Shown here in pieces: positions 1 to 7,951 of a stretch of 40,772 nt of DNA. How positions within the stretch are numbered: position 1 is the first letter of the stretch; the number at the start of each line of letters is the position of its first letter. A program made the position numbers and the translations under genes. The notes beneath the pieces were generated by a model. That model made no database searches, had not been told where the DNA came from, and saw nothing but the letters and a program-made list of their open reading frames with translations. Location: contig NZ_CAJAXH010000144.1 in NCBI RefSeq assembly GCF_903946935.1, positions 1 through 40,772 of the forward strand. The letters run 5' to 3'. The DNA comes from an uncultured Thiodictyon sp. (GTDB lineage: Bacteria; Pseudomonadota; Gammaproteobacteria; Chromatiales; Chromatiaceae).

Positions 1-178
1 AATCTCAGGTCTTCGATTTGCGTGGGAAGCAAAGGCAGCACAACCGTTTCGGTCTCGGATAACATAGATGCACTTGGTGGGTCGATCTGTTGGGAACATT
101 GCTATTCTAGCAGGGAAACTATTATATGGAAATCGCCTAAGCCGGACTTGCGCGCGGCGTCCAGCACGGCGGCGGCGT
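1..178. other. Left edge of integrative element, no firm gene
   Basis: This stretch lies downstream of the last complete island gene. On the minus strand an ATG at 65-63 opens a frame that runs off the window edge (starts MLSETET), and a second ATG at 99-97 opens another. Neither has a convincing ribosome binding site. A TATAAT hexamer on the minus strand at 126-121 could be a -10 box for a next island gene, but I see no good -35 box. It is listed only to account for the sequence. Confidence 0.2.
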
Positions 179-814
179 TCACGATTTCACCCCGGGCCGC
201 GGCGTCAGGGCGCCGGAAAGCTCGACTTCAAACCGCCAGGGCCGCTTGCCGGTCTTGGGTGATGCAATGACCAACCCCCAAGCGCCCGCGCACGCGCGGT
301 AGCCGGTGGGTAACTCAACGCTTCCAGCGCAATCGGCCAGGTCCACGTCAGGGAATCGCTTGATGTCGTTGCGGTGCCGCTCCTTGGCCCACCACAGGAC
401 GGCCAGCTCGGGATGGGTGAGTAGCTTCTTGGCTCGCAGTGCTGGCAGCGCGGCCAACACCAGCGGCTCAGGATCAACAGGCAGTGCCCAGCGCTCGGCG
501 TAGACCAGCAGGACGGCTACCTGTACCGCGGTCAGTCCGTCCCCGCCCCATGTGTTGCGTGCGGATGCGCTCGGGCGCCAGTACAGGGTATGGACAGGGA
601 TTTGGGCCAGCAGCGCCAAGTCCCTGCACCCGACGTGACCGATGTCGAGGGCATAAAGCAGGTCGTCCACAACATGCACCATCGCCCCGCCGTTCTTGAT
701 GATGTCTGCCGTGTTCGCTGAGACACCCCGCGGGCGTGGCGATGCACCCCGGTCGGCCACTTCCCGGATCGCGCTCCACAGGTGGCGGGCGGCGGTTTCT
801 TTGGCAGGGGTCAC
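179..814 (-). CDS. Hypothetical protein of integrative element
   Basis: A 211-residue protein of unknown function. It starts with GTG, and the start codon overlaps the stop codon of the upstream primase-helicase gene (GTGA at 811-814), so the two are probably translationally coupled. I see no signal peptide, membrane segment or known motif. The middle (about residues 90-150) is rich in Ala, Leu and Trp and looks helical, and the end is basic. Its position directly after a P4-type primase suggests an accessory role in replication or maintenance of the element, but this rests on context only. The reading frame is well supported by the coupling and codon usage; the function is not. Confidence 0.7.
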   Translation of the reverse strand: MTPAKETAARHLWSAIREVADRGASPRPRGVSANTADIIKNGGAMVHVVDDLLYALDIGHVGCRDLALLAQIPVHTLYWRPSASARNTWGGDGLTAVQVAVLLVYAERWALPVDPEPLVLAALPALRAKKLLTHPELAVLWWAKERHRNDIKRFPDVDLADCAGSVELPTGYRACAGAWGLVIASPKTGKRPWRFEVELSGALTPRPGVKS

Positions 815-3800
815 AGGTCCACCTCCGCATAGGCGGTTTCCGTCTCGAAAAGTTGGCTGTCTCTGTTTTTTGCCTGGACACCCTGGACACCCTGGACAGA
901 GCTAGCAACCACGCGGGTTTGTGCCTGTCCAGGTGCCCTATGCCCTACCTGGACAGCCTGGACACAACCGGAATAAACGGGCGGCTTTTCCTGCCCTGTC
1001 CAGGTGTCCTGTCCAGGCTGTCCAGGTTGCATTTCGTCTACCTGGACAGGCTCAGAGCCAGCAACGGCGCGGGTTTGTCCAGGCTGTCCAGGTTGTCCAG
1101 GCGTTTTAGAGAGACAGCCAGCTTTTTTTTCGTCCAGGATGTCCCCGCGAACGGCGTATAGCCGCTGGCGACCCTCTGCGCCTCCGGTGCTGAGTCGTGC
1201 CTTAAGCGATCCGGTCTTTGCATCGTCATTGCAGAACAGGTATCCAGCCGCCCGTAAAACCCGCGCAACCGCGGTCTTATCGTTGCCGGGCGCGGCTTCG
1301 GTCAGTCCGGCGTCGGTGAACATCCAAAGGTCCTCGGCCTTGCTCCGCCACCCTGCACGGTTAGGCACCGGCTCCGGCTCCAGCGTCGGCTGAAACCGGG
1401 CCTCATGCTTCTGAATGAAACCGCGAACGCTGGCGATGATGCGCAAATCGTCGGTTTCGGCGCCTGCTACGAGCCAGGTGCTCACGACTGCGCGGGTCGC
1501 TTCCCGTACATTTTCGGCGGTGGTAGGGATTAACCCGTGGTCGGCTGCAAACTCGCCTGCAAGGCAAATAAGGGCGAAGCGCCGGACGGCGCGCGCAGTC
1601 TCAATCGGTAGGGCCTCATTGGTGAGTGTCGGCATAATGGCCTTGACCTGATCCCGTGCGTAAGCGCGGACCTCGGCAGCCGATCCGAAGCGCTCAATCA
1701 TCACCCGAATAAGCTCAGGTCCAGCCGTCCCGTAATAGCGAGCGCAAGCCGTCTTGATGCCAGACACAACCGCCTCCCGGTCGGCCTCTGGCGCCCCCTT
1801 GGCAATGTCGGTCAACTCCACATCGAGGGCGCGATGCGTCAACCCGCCCTTTACCGTGCGGGTGTGTATTCCGTCCCCGTCCGGGTCGCTCATGCGGGCG
1901 TGAATGGATAGCTCGCCGGTCGATATGGCGATGGTCCGCCAGGCGCGCGGCTCTTTCATTTCGCGGGCGCTATTCAGAGCGGTCTTTCCCTGCCCTCCAG
2001 ATAGCTGGTAGATCAGCGGACGAATGTCCCCGCCCGTGTGCGCCCCCAGCTCATCGAGCACCAAGGGCATATCACTGTGCGCCTCGGCCAGTCCCTCAAG
2101 TCCGTTGCCGGTCAGGTTCCAGCGCCGAACAAAGGTCAGGCTCGGTGCGTCGTTCGGATCGGCAGCACAGCCCCATGGTGACGCGGCCACCTGTCCGAGC
2201 GTGGTCTTGCCGCGGGAAGTCTTACCCCAAAAGTGAATGATGAAGCTGTCGGCGGCCTCAGCGAAGGCCAGGAACGCGGGCGCCAGTCCAGCGCACAGCG
2301 CGAACAGCATAGCCGGGTGCTCGCAGACAGATGCCGCAACGTGGGTATTCCACTCAGCAATCGATCCGCAGGAATGGACGGTCTTGATGGTGGGTGAGAA
2401 CCGTTCGGGCTGAAATACAACCTCTTTTGTCCCGTCGCGTGCTATTACCCGATCAGGCATAACGAACGATAAGGCTCCGGTCTTATCTTCCAACCATCCA
2501 AGCCGCTTTGCAGAAAGGATGCGGTTATCGACCTCCCAGGCGTCCAAGTATTCGAGCATCCGCTTTTCTTTGCCAGGGACTACCCGCAAGCCTTGGGTCG
2601 CCAATTCCCGAGCGAGTGCGGTAGCGTCCTCATGCAGTCGGCTAGCCGGTATTGCCGCGCGCCGCTCCTGTTTGTCGTGGTCCTTGAAGGCGAGCATCAG
2701 CCCCCAATCGCCATGGGGGCCGGTGGTCCGTCCGATAATCCACAGTGCCCCGCAGATGGGGATGTATTCGTTGTCCTTGTCCTTCTCCTTGACCTGAAAT
2801 ACCTTGCTCTTGGTCAAGCTCCACCCGGCGGGGGCTACGATCTTCGCGGGGTTGGCCTCTTGGTCGTCCGGGATGATGTCATCAAGGGATGCGGCGGGGC
2901 CTGTCTCGGGATCTCCAATCCAGCGCGCTTCGGCCTCCACCAACTCAGCGGACCAACTGTCATCTACCGCGTCGGCTGCGTCCCAACCCTTGGGCAGTTC
3001 GTGGGGCTCTCCGGTGCCTGGGTCAACCGCCAGGCTGGCCAGGTCCAGGACATCGACCGAGACAGCGCCGGCAGCAAGGGCCAGCTCCCGCACCGTGCGG
3101 GCATACGTTGCCCCGGGCTCGTCGTGGTCGGGCCAGATGCGGACGTGCCGACCGGCCAGGGGAGACAGGTCCGACTTACCCGGGCTCTGCGACCCGTTCG
3201 ACGTGGTGCAGGTTACCCAGTCAGGCATCAACACGGCTGCGGCATCGGCGGCCTTTTCGCCCTCGCAGACCAGCACCGGGGCATCGGGCCGGGCCGCCAG
3301 CAGGTCCAGATGGTAGAGCGGGCGGGGCACGGCGGGAGCCTTCCAGTTCCAGCGGGTGCCGTCCCAGGTTTGGGGCCGGAACTCCTTACCGCCTTCGGGG
3401 CGGTCGAACCGCAGGACATAGGCCACGGGCCGCCCGTCGGCGTCGCGGTACTCCCAGGTAGCGGACGGCTCACCGAGCTTGCCGGCCGTGGTTGGGCGCA
3501 TCGCCAGCGCCTCAGCCGGTATCGGCGCCAGTACCGCGGGGGTGGACTCCGGGGCCGGTGCCGTTGGCTCGGTGGCCCTGGAGCGGGACTTGGCGGGGGA
3601 CGGCTCGCACTGGACGCCATAACGCTCGGACAGTGCCGCACGGGCTTGGTCCAGGTCCAAGCGGTCATAGGCCATCGCAAAATCAATCACGCTCCCGCCC
3701 TGGGCCCCGCAGCCAAAGCAGTGATAGGCGCCGGTCCTGGCACTCACGGCAAAAGAACCGTCATGGTCGGTATGCAGGGGGCACGGGAAAAGCTGCGACC

Positions 3801-4095
3801 ATCCCTTGTCGTTGACCTTAAGGGTGGGGGCGTGCTCGATCTCCCGCGCGTAAAACGCAAACGGGTCGATGGCGGCCTTGATGGTTCGCGGGGTGGGTGC
3901 GCGGGCAGGGCGCGCGATGGTGGCGGCGGCGGGTTCAGGTAGGGGGACCGTCGTCGGTGTATAATCGCCTTGCTGATTATTTCCTTGCCCCTCGATTGCC
4001 GCGGTCGCCCCCGCGGCTTTCGTTTGTGTGGGGTCTGGATTTTGGGCGAGTTCACCCGTCCCGGCGGTGCCGGGGGTCTTGCTGTAAGTTTCCAT
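811..4095 (-). CDS. P4 alpha-like primase-helicase (CHC2, Toprim, DUF927)
   Basis: A 1094-residue replication protein of the kind found in P4-like satellites and integrative elements. In order it shows a Pro/Ala-rich N-terminus; a CHC2-type primase zinc finger near residues 103-125 (CPLH, then CFGC); a Toprim-like segment with EGEK near 277 and WPDHDEPG near 322; and a DUF927 helicase region from about residue 425, with Walker A GKTSRGKT at about 623 and an acidic LVLDELGAH Walker B-like stretch downstream. It would prime and unwind the excised element. The ATG at 4095 is preceded by AGGGGTG. The last 100 residues are low-complexity (PGQ and VQ repeats) because the DNA there consists of repeated octamers, listed separately. 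The next gene starts inside its stop codon. The family call is firm; autonomous replication of this element is inferred. Confidence 0.88.
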   Translation of the reverse strand: METYSKTPGTAGTGELAQNPDPTQTKAAGATAAIEGQGNNQQGDYTPTTVPLPEPAAATIARPARAPTPRTIKAAIDPFAFYAREIEHAPTLKVNDKGWSQLFPCPLHTDHDGSFAVSARTGAYHCFGCGAQGGSVIDFAMAYDRLDLDQARAALSERYGVQCEPSPAKSRSRATEPTAPAPESTPAVLAPIPAEALAMRPTTAGKLGEPSATWEYRDADGRPVAYVLRFDRPEGGKEFRPQTWDGTRWNWKAPAVPRPLYHLDLLAARPDAPVLVCEGEKAADAAAVLMPDWVTCTTSNGSQSPGKSDLSPLAGRHVRIWPDHDEPGATYARTVRELALAAGAVSVDVLDLASLAVDPGTGEPHELPKGWDAADAVDDSWSAELVEAEARWIGDPETGPAASLDDIIPDDQEANPAKIVAPAGWSLTKSKVFQVKEKDKDNEYIPICGALWIIGRTTGPHGDWGLMLAFKDHDKQERRAAIPASRLHEDATALARELATQGLRVVPGKEKRMLEYLDAWEVDNRILSAKRLGWLEDKTGALSFVMPDRVIARDGTKEVVFQPERFSPTIKTVHSCGSIAEWNTHVAASVCEHPAMLFALCAGLAPAFLAFAEAADSFIIHFWGKTSRGKTTLGQVAASPWGCAADPNDAPSLTFVRRWNLTGNGLEGLAEAHSDMPLVLDELGAHTGGDIRPLIYQLSGGQGKTALNSAREMKEPRAWRTIAISTGELSIHARMSDPDGDGIHTRTVKGGLTHRALDVELTDIAKGAPEADREAVVSGIKTACARYYGTAGPELIRVMIERFGSAAEVRAYARDQVKAIMPTLTNEALPIETARAVRRFALICLAGEFAADHGLIPTTAENVREATRAVVSTWLVAGAETDDLRIIASVRGFIQKHEARFQPTLEPEPVPNRAGWRSKAEDLWMFTDAGLTEAAPGNDKTAVARVLRAAGYLFCNDDAKTGSLKARLSTGGAEGRQRLYAVRGDILDEKKAGCLSKTPGQPGQPGQTRAVAGSEPVQVDEMQPGQPGQDTWTGQEKPPVYSGCVQAVQVGHRAPGQAQTRVVASSVQGVQGVQAKNRDSQLFETETAYAEVDL
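873..1101. repeat. 13 octamers TGTCCAGG/CCTGGACA, possible iterons
   Basis: Perfect copies of CCTGGACA start at 873, 882, 891, 948, 957 and 1041. Perfect copies of the reverse complement TGTCCAGG start at 926, 997, 1010, 1019, 1076, 1085 and 1094. A seven-base partial copy lies at 1132-1138. Copies within a group are spaced by nine bases, so they stay in frame inside the primase gene and encode PGQ or VQ repeats. Octamers in both orientations beside an alpha-like primase recall the P4 origin, where alpha binds octameric iterons (TGTTCACC, as I remember it). Binding here is inferred. A simple coding repeat of no regulatory meaning is the alternative. Confidence 0.6.
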
Positions 4096-4104
4096 GTGTC
4101 ACCC

Positions 4105-4353
4105 CTAAGCCGCAACGGCGGGGGCGTTGGCGTTGCAGGTCCGCACACCGACGGGGCGCGCTGCAATCCAGGCGTCCACCTCGTCAAGGCGCCATGCGAC
4201 GCGGCGCTTGCCGATCTGGATAGGTGCCGGAAAGCCCTCGTCTTTGATCGCGCGATAGATCCCGGTACGGGACTTTTTGACGCGGGCTTCGACCTCAGGG
4301 CGAAGGGCCAGGACCGCAGGGGTGGGGGCGGTGGTGCTGGGGATGGTTTTCAT
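4105..4353 (-). CDS. AlpA-like DNA-binding regulator / excisionase
   Basis: An 82-residue protein with the layout of the AlpA (MerR-like winged helix) family. RTGIYRAIKDEGFPAPIQIGK forms the helix-turn-helix and wing, followed by RRVAWRLDEVDAWIAAR, the conserved end of the domain. In P4-like elements AlpA proteins control integrase expression and excision. I chose the internal ATG at 4353 because the family domain begins soon after it. An upstream ATG at 4437 would add 28 residues with no family character and would begin inside the inverted repeat described at 4416-4455. Only nine bases separate the gene from the primase, so the two are probably one transcription unit. The short Pro/Ala tail is not conserved. 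Confidence 0.8.
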   Translation of the reverse strand: MKTIPSTTAPTPAVLALRPEVEARVKKSRTGIYRAIKDEGFPAPIQIGKRRVAWRLDEVDAWIAARPVGVRTCNANAPAVAA

Positions 4354-4415
4354 CGTGGCGCATATCTCAAAGAGTGTGCGCCGGGTACGGCTGGGCATTC
4401 GGGACTGTACACGCC

Positions 4416-4455
4416 GACAACCAAAGATAGTAACCAAAGGTTGTCAGACTGTCCC
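4416..4455 (-). promoter_or_regulatory. Candidate promoter/operator of alpA-primase operon
   Basis: On the minus strand GGGACA (4455-4450) and TACTAT (4432-4427) are separated by 17 bases, a weak sigma70-like pair about 75 bases upstream of the alpA ATG. A perfect 7-base inverted repeat, GACAACC at 4416-4422 and GGTTGTC at 4439-4445, spans the -10 box and spacer. The decamer GACAACCAAA at 4416-4425 is repeated at 4495-4504. This arrangement suits repression by a dimeric regulator. The promoter hexamers each match only four of six consensus bases, so this is a candidate only. Confidence 0.4.
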
Positions 4456-4576
4456 GAAATGTCCCATACTGAACTTTAGCAATCGCTATCAGCGGACAAC
4501 CAAATTCAGCCGCAACCGGCAGTTCCCCCGGATGCGCACTTGCGAAGGCGCCCACCCGAGCCATGATCGGGAACCC

Positions 4577-4610
4577 GACCCCCTTGAAGCCTGCAAGCTT
4601 CAAGGGGGTC
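4577..4610. repeat. Perfect 14-bp hairpin, alpA-integrase intergenic
   Basis: GACCCCCTTGAAGC at 4577-4590 and its exact reverse complement at 4597-4610 enclose the 6-base loop CTGCAA. A short T-rich stretch (ATTTTC) follows on the plus strand six bases later, so it may act as a weak terminator there, but no strong U-tract exists on either side. It sits in the 349-base gap between integrase and alpA, where arm-type recombinase sites or an origin structure would also be expected. The rest of the gap shows no gene. Confidence 0.7.
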
Positions 4611-4702
4611 ACCTATTTTCCCCGACTGTTTCTTAGTGTACCAGCGGGTCACAGTTGAGGCCCAACCTTTCCCAATTAATGGGGTCAAGTTGGTCAGCAC
4701 AA

Positions 4703-5914
4703 TCACGCGGCCACCTTGCGCAGTTGCACCACGTCGGCGCCGTTCTTCAGCCGGTCCAGGTAGTCACTCCAGCTTTGCATCATCGCCCGGCGTCCCTCCA
4801 GATGGGCGGTGCGGTTGTAGGCCCTGCCCAGCGGGTCACGCACGGCATGGGCAAGTTGTTGCTCTATCCACTCGGGGCGGTAGCCCAAGACCTCATCCAA
4901 GATGGTCCGCGCCATGGCCCGGAAGCCGTGTCCACTCATCTCGTCCTTGCCGATCCCCAAGCGCCGAAGGGCCGCCAGGACGGCGTTATCACTCATCGGT
5001 CGGCCAGCCGTGCGGGCGCTCGGGAACACGAACTCACCCCGGCCGGTCAGGGGGTGCAGTTCGCGCAGGATCGCAACCGCCTGGGAGGATAGCGGGACGA
5101 TGTGCGGATTCTTCTTCTTGGATGCCACATACCGCCATTCGCCCGCGTCCAAGTCGAAGTCTGTCCATCTGGCCGTGCGCAGCTCGCCCGGTCGCACGAA
5201 CACCAGGGGGGCTAACCGCAGGGCGCAGAACACGGGCAGCGTGCCGCTGTAGCCGTCCAGGGCGCGCAGCAGGTCCCCGACCTTGGCGGGCTCAGTGACT
5301 GCGGCAAAGTGGCCTTTCGTCATGGGGGTAAGGGCTCCCCGCAGGTCCCCGGTGGGGTCGCGCTCCGCCCGGCCGGTGGCGACCGCGTAGCGGAATACCT
5401 GCCCACAGGACTGCAAGGCGCGATGGGCGGTTTCCAGAGCTCCGCGGGCCTCAATGCGCCGGACCACGGCCAGCAGGGCGGGGGCGGTAATCTCACCAAT
5501 CGGCCGGGCGCCGATCCAGGGGAACACGTCTACCTCGAACCGTCGGATGATCTTATCGGCATGGGCCGGTGCCCACGTCGGCGAGTTGCGCCCGAACCAC
5601 TCACGGGCGATGGGCTCAAAGCCGTTTTCGTTTCCGGCCTGGCACGCCTTGTGCGACTTGCGTACTGCGCTGGGGTCGATGCCTGCGGAAAGCTGCGCGC
5701 GGGTGGCTTCTCGCAGGTCCCGTGCAGCCTTTAAGCTCACGTCGGGATAGACCCCGAGCGACAAGAGCTTTTCCTTGCCTGCCAGGCGGTACTTGAAGCG
5801 CCACCACTTGCCGCCGGTTGGGTTGACCAATAGATAGAGCCCCCGGCCGTCCGCTAGTTTGTAGGGTTTGGCGGTAGGCTTGGCGGCGCGGATGGTGGCA
5901 TCTGTCAGGGGCAC
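4703..5914 (-). CDS. P4-type tyrosine integrase (DUF4102 arm domain)
   Basis: A 403-residue site-specific recombinase that would integrate and excise the element. The N-terminus (MPLTDATIRAAKPTAKPYKL, then DGRGLYLLV and LGVYPDVSLKAAR) is the DUF4102 arm-binding domain of P4-type integrases. A core-binding domain follows. The catalytic domain shows the Arg of RPGELR (about 241), the Lys in ASKKKNPH, HGFR (about 328), the His of QLAHAV and the nucleophilic Tyr of AYNRT (about 367), so all expected catalytic residues are present. Its start faces the 3' end of a tRNA-Arg gene 160 bases away, the usual place for the attachment site. The element therefore extends leftward from the tRNA. I see no sign of decay. 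Confidence 0.93.
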   Translation of the reverse strand: MPLTDATIRAAKPTAKPYKLADGRGLYLLVNPTGGKWWRFKYRLAGKEKLLSLGVYPDVSLKAARDLREATRAQLSAGIDPSAVRKSHKACQAGNENGFEPIAREWFGRNSPTWAPAHADKIIRRFEVDVFPWIGARPIGEITAPALLAVVRRIEARGALETAHRALQSCGQVFRYAVATGRAERDPTGDLRGALTPMTKGHFAAVTEPAKVGDLLRALDGYSGTLPVFCALRLAPLVFVRPGELRTARWTDFDLDAGEWRYVASKKKNPHIVPLSSQAVAILRELHPLTGRGEFVFPSARTAGRPMSDNAVLAALRRLGIGKDEMSGHGFRAMARTILDEVLGYRPEWIEQQLAHAVRDPLGRAYNRTAHLEGRRAMMQSWSDYLDRLKNGADVVQLRKVAA

Positions 5915-6017
5915 GGGGTAACCCTCCGGGCCGGTGTCCGGGCAACCCCCTCGGTTACCCCCGAATACACCGGGCTCTTATGGGACTACCTTAGACGTTC
6001 TGAGTCCTCAGAGCAAC

Positions 6018-6041
6018 AAAAAAGCCCGCAGTTACGCGAGC
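6018..6041 (-). terminator. Rho-independent terminator after tRNA-Arg
   Basis: On the minus strand GCTCGC, loop GTAACT and GCGGGC form a 6-bp stem (one G-T pair), followed directly by six T residues. It lies 36 bases downstream of the tRNA 3' end, as expected for a tRNA transcript terminator. If the element integrated at the tRNA 3' end, this terminator was either brought in by the element or lies in the attL flank. Confidence 0.65.
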
Positions 6042-6076
6042 TTCGGTACTTCCTGGGACGGTCTGAACCGGCGATG

Positions 6077-6153
<77 letters not shown>

Positions 6154-6307
6154 GGACGGGCGTGACCTGAGGTAAACTCTTGCGGCGGGCCACGCACCGG
6201 GCCGTTAGTGTACCGCATCGCGGAACCACCGAGCGACCGCGACCGTAGCGCCGGCCACCGCGAGCGTCCCCACCACCCACCCCAGCGGCACGCGCCAGGA
6301 ACATCAC

Positions 6308-6721
6308 ATGAAAGCCGTCGGCTATCTCAAGCTCTATCTACTCACCGTCCCGATCTTTCTGGCCATCGATATGGTCTGGCTCGGGTTCGTCTCCCGGGAT
6401 TACTACCAGCAGAAGCTGGGATACATCCTGAGCCCCACCGTCAACTGGCCCCCCGCCATCCTGTTCTACCTGCTGTTCGTGGTCGGGATCATCTATTTCG
6501 CGGTGGCACCGGCCCTGGCCCAGCGCTCTCTCTGGCGGGCGATGGGCAACGGGCTGCTGTTCGGTCTCTTCACCTACATGACCTATGACCTGACCAATCT
6601 GGCTACCCTGCCCAACTGGCCGCTCGACATCGTGCTGATCGACACCCTGTGGGGCATGGGGTTGTGTGCGACCGTGGCGACCCTGAGCTATCTGCTCGGA
6701 CGCTGGCTCAAGGGCGCCTGA
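6308..6721 (+). CDS. DUF2177 family membrane protein
   Basis: A 137-residue integral membrane protein with about four transmembrane helices: 8-28 (LYLLTVPIFLAIDMVWLGFV), 50-70, 80-100 and 112-132. The N-terminal pattern YLKLYLLTVPIFLAIDMVWLG followed by YYQQKLGY is typical of DUF2177, a widespread small membrane family of unknown function. The ATG at 6308 is preceded by AGGA. It is the first chromosomal gene beyond the tRNA and is transcribed away from it. No operon partner is evident; the next gene starts 84 bases later. Confidence 0.85.
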   Translation: MKAVGYLKLYLLTVPIFLAIDMVWLGFVSRDYYQQKLGYILSPTVNWPPAILFYLLFVVGIIYFAVAPALAQRSLWRAMGNGLLFGLFTYMTYDLTNLATLPNWPLDIVLIDTLWGMGLCATVATLSYLLGRWLKGA

Positions 6722-6804
6722 CCGCGCGGGCGTCGCAAGTATTTGCAACCCCGGCAGAGATCCGGGATCATGGGTAACCACCACTGAATGGCGCAGGAAC
6801 GACC

Positions 6805-7872
6805 ATGGCCGAGCCCCGGAGACCCGAAGTCCGCGAGGACCCCTTCGCAGCCGATTTATCGCTTGAAGAGCGCCTGCACGCACTGGAAGCGGCCGGGGGG
6901 GAGCCCCTGTCCGGCCAAGGCGGAATGTCCCAGCGCCTCGCCGAGCAGGCGGCGTTCCTGGAGGCGCTGGCCGCCGAGGTGGCGGCCCAGCGCGAGCGCT
7001 TGCGGGACCAGGAAAAGTCGCTGGTGGAGCGGATCGCCGACGTGGATGACGACCGCCGCCTCAGCAATACCCAATTGCAGCGGGTGTGGCAGTCTGGCCG
7101 CGAGGAGCTCGAGGCCCGGTTGAGCCGCCACGGTCGGGTCACGCTCGTGGCGCTGTTTCTGGCCCTGGCCGGTAGCGGCCTGGTCGCCCTGTATGCGCAC
7201 TGGCGGACACCGGCGGCGGGTCTCGCCGCTGAGGTCGCAACCCTGCGTGAAGACGTGCAGCGGTTGTCCGGCGTCGCGCGGCAGGATACTGAGCTCCAGG
7301 AGCGGTTGGCGGCCATCGCCGCCGCGCTGGGTGAGGTCTCGGGTAGTGCGGCGGACGGCCCGGCCCTGGCCGCCCGGCTGGACCAATTGGCGGCCGAGCA
7401 GCGCCGCCAGGAAAGCGCACTGGCGGCGCTGCAACGCAGCCTCCAACCAGGCGTCGCCGCGACGCCCTCTGGGCCTGCGTCGAGCGCCGCGCCGCCCCCG
7501 GCGACCGCGTCGCAGCCGCTCAAGCCAGTCGCCCCGGAACCGGCCCCGAAAGCGGCCCAGGCCCCGGCCCCGCCGGGTATGCACCAGTTGACCGTCACCG
7601 ACCGCCCCTTCGCCCTGCAACTCAGCGGCGGTCGCAACCGGGACAAGATCCTTGAAATGGCCGCTCGGCCGGACCTGCCAGCCCGGGTTTATGTGTATGA
7701 AGATACCCGCCGGGGGCGCCCCTGGTTCGTGCTGATCCACAGCCTCTATAAGAGCAGGGCGGAGGCCCAGGCAGCCGTCGCGCAGTTACCCCCGAAGGTG
7801 CGTCCCTGGATCCGCTCCCTGCCGTCGGGGGCTCAACTGGAGATGATCCAACCGCGGGCCGGTCGCGACTGA
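6805..7872 (+). CDS. Coiled-coil membrane protein with C-terminal SPOR-like domain
   Basis: A 355-residue inner-membrane protein. Residues 20-85 form an acidic, Ala/Glu/Arg-rich coiled coil (LEALAAEVAAQRERLRDQ). One transmembrane helix follows at about 112-132 (VTLVALFLALAGSGLVALYA). Then come a periplasmic coiled coil (145-210), a Pro/Ala linker (215-255) and a SPOR-like domain at about 265-345 (FALQLSGG, then VYVYEDTRRGRPWFVLIHSLYKSRAEA and PWIRSL). SPOR domains bind denuded septal peptidoglycan, and the layout resembles DamX, so a role at the division site is likely. The ATG is preceded by AGGAA. The gene converges on the SDR gene. Confidence 0.8.
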   Translation: MAEPRRPEVREDPFAADLSLEERLHALEAAGGEPLSGQGGMSQRLAEQAAFLEALAAEVAAQRERLRDQEKSLVERIADVDDDRRLSNTQLQRVWQSGREELEARLSRHGRVTLVALFLALAGSGLVALYAHWRTPAAGLAAEVATLREDVQRLSGVARQDTELQERLAAIAAALGEVSGSAADGPALAARLDQLAAEQRRQESALAALQRSLQPGVAATPSGPASSAAPPPATASQPLKPVAPEPAPKAAQAPAPPGMHQLTVTDRPFALQLSGGRNRDKILEMAARPDLPARVYVYEDTRRGRPWFVLIHSLYKSRAEAQAAVAQLPPKVRPWIRSLPSGAQLEMIQPRAGRD

Positions 7873-7951
7873 GCGGTGGCCGCGTCGCGGCTCAAGCCGC
7901 TTCCACTGGCGCCTTTCGTCTCCTGGGGCGGCTGGTTTGCTGCGATGGCCG

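Noticed and set aside
873-1101. CRISPR array or REP cluster
   Set aside because: Units are eight bases, lie in both orientations and sit inside a coding frame; no spacer structure.
2593-3942. Long plus-strand open frame opposite the primase-helicase
   Set aside because: Gly/Val/Arg-rich antisense shadow without motifs; the minus strand encodes recognisable CHC2, Toprim and DUF927 regions.
6208-6588. Plus-strand frame overlapping the DUF2177 gene
   Set aside because: It is out of frame with a clear membrane protein and its composition (Arg/Pro/His-rich) is that of a shadow frame.
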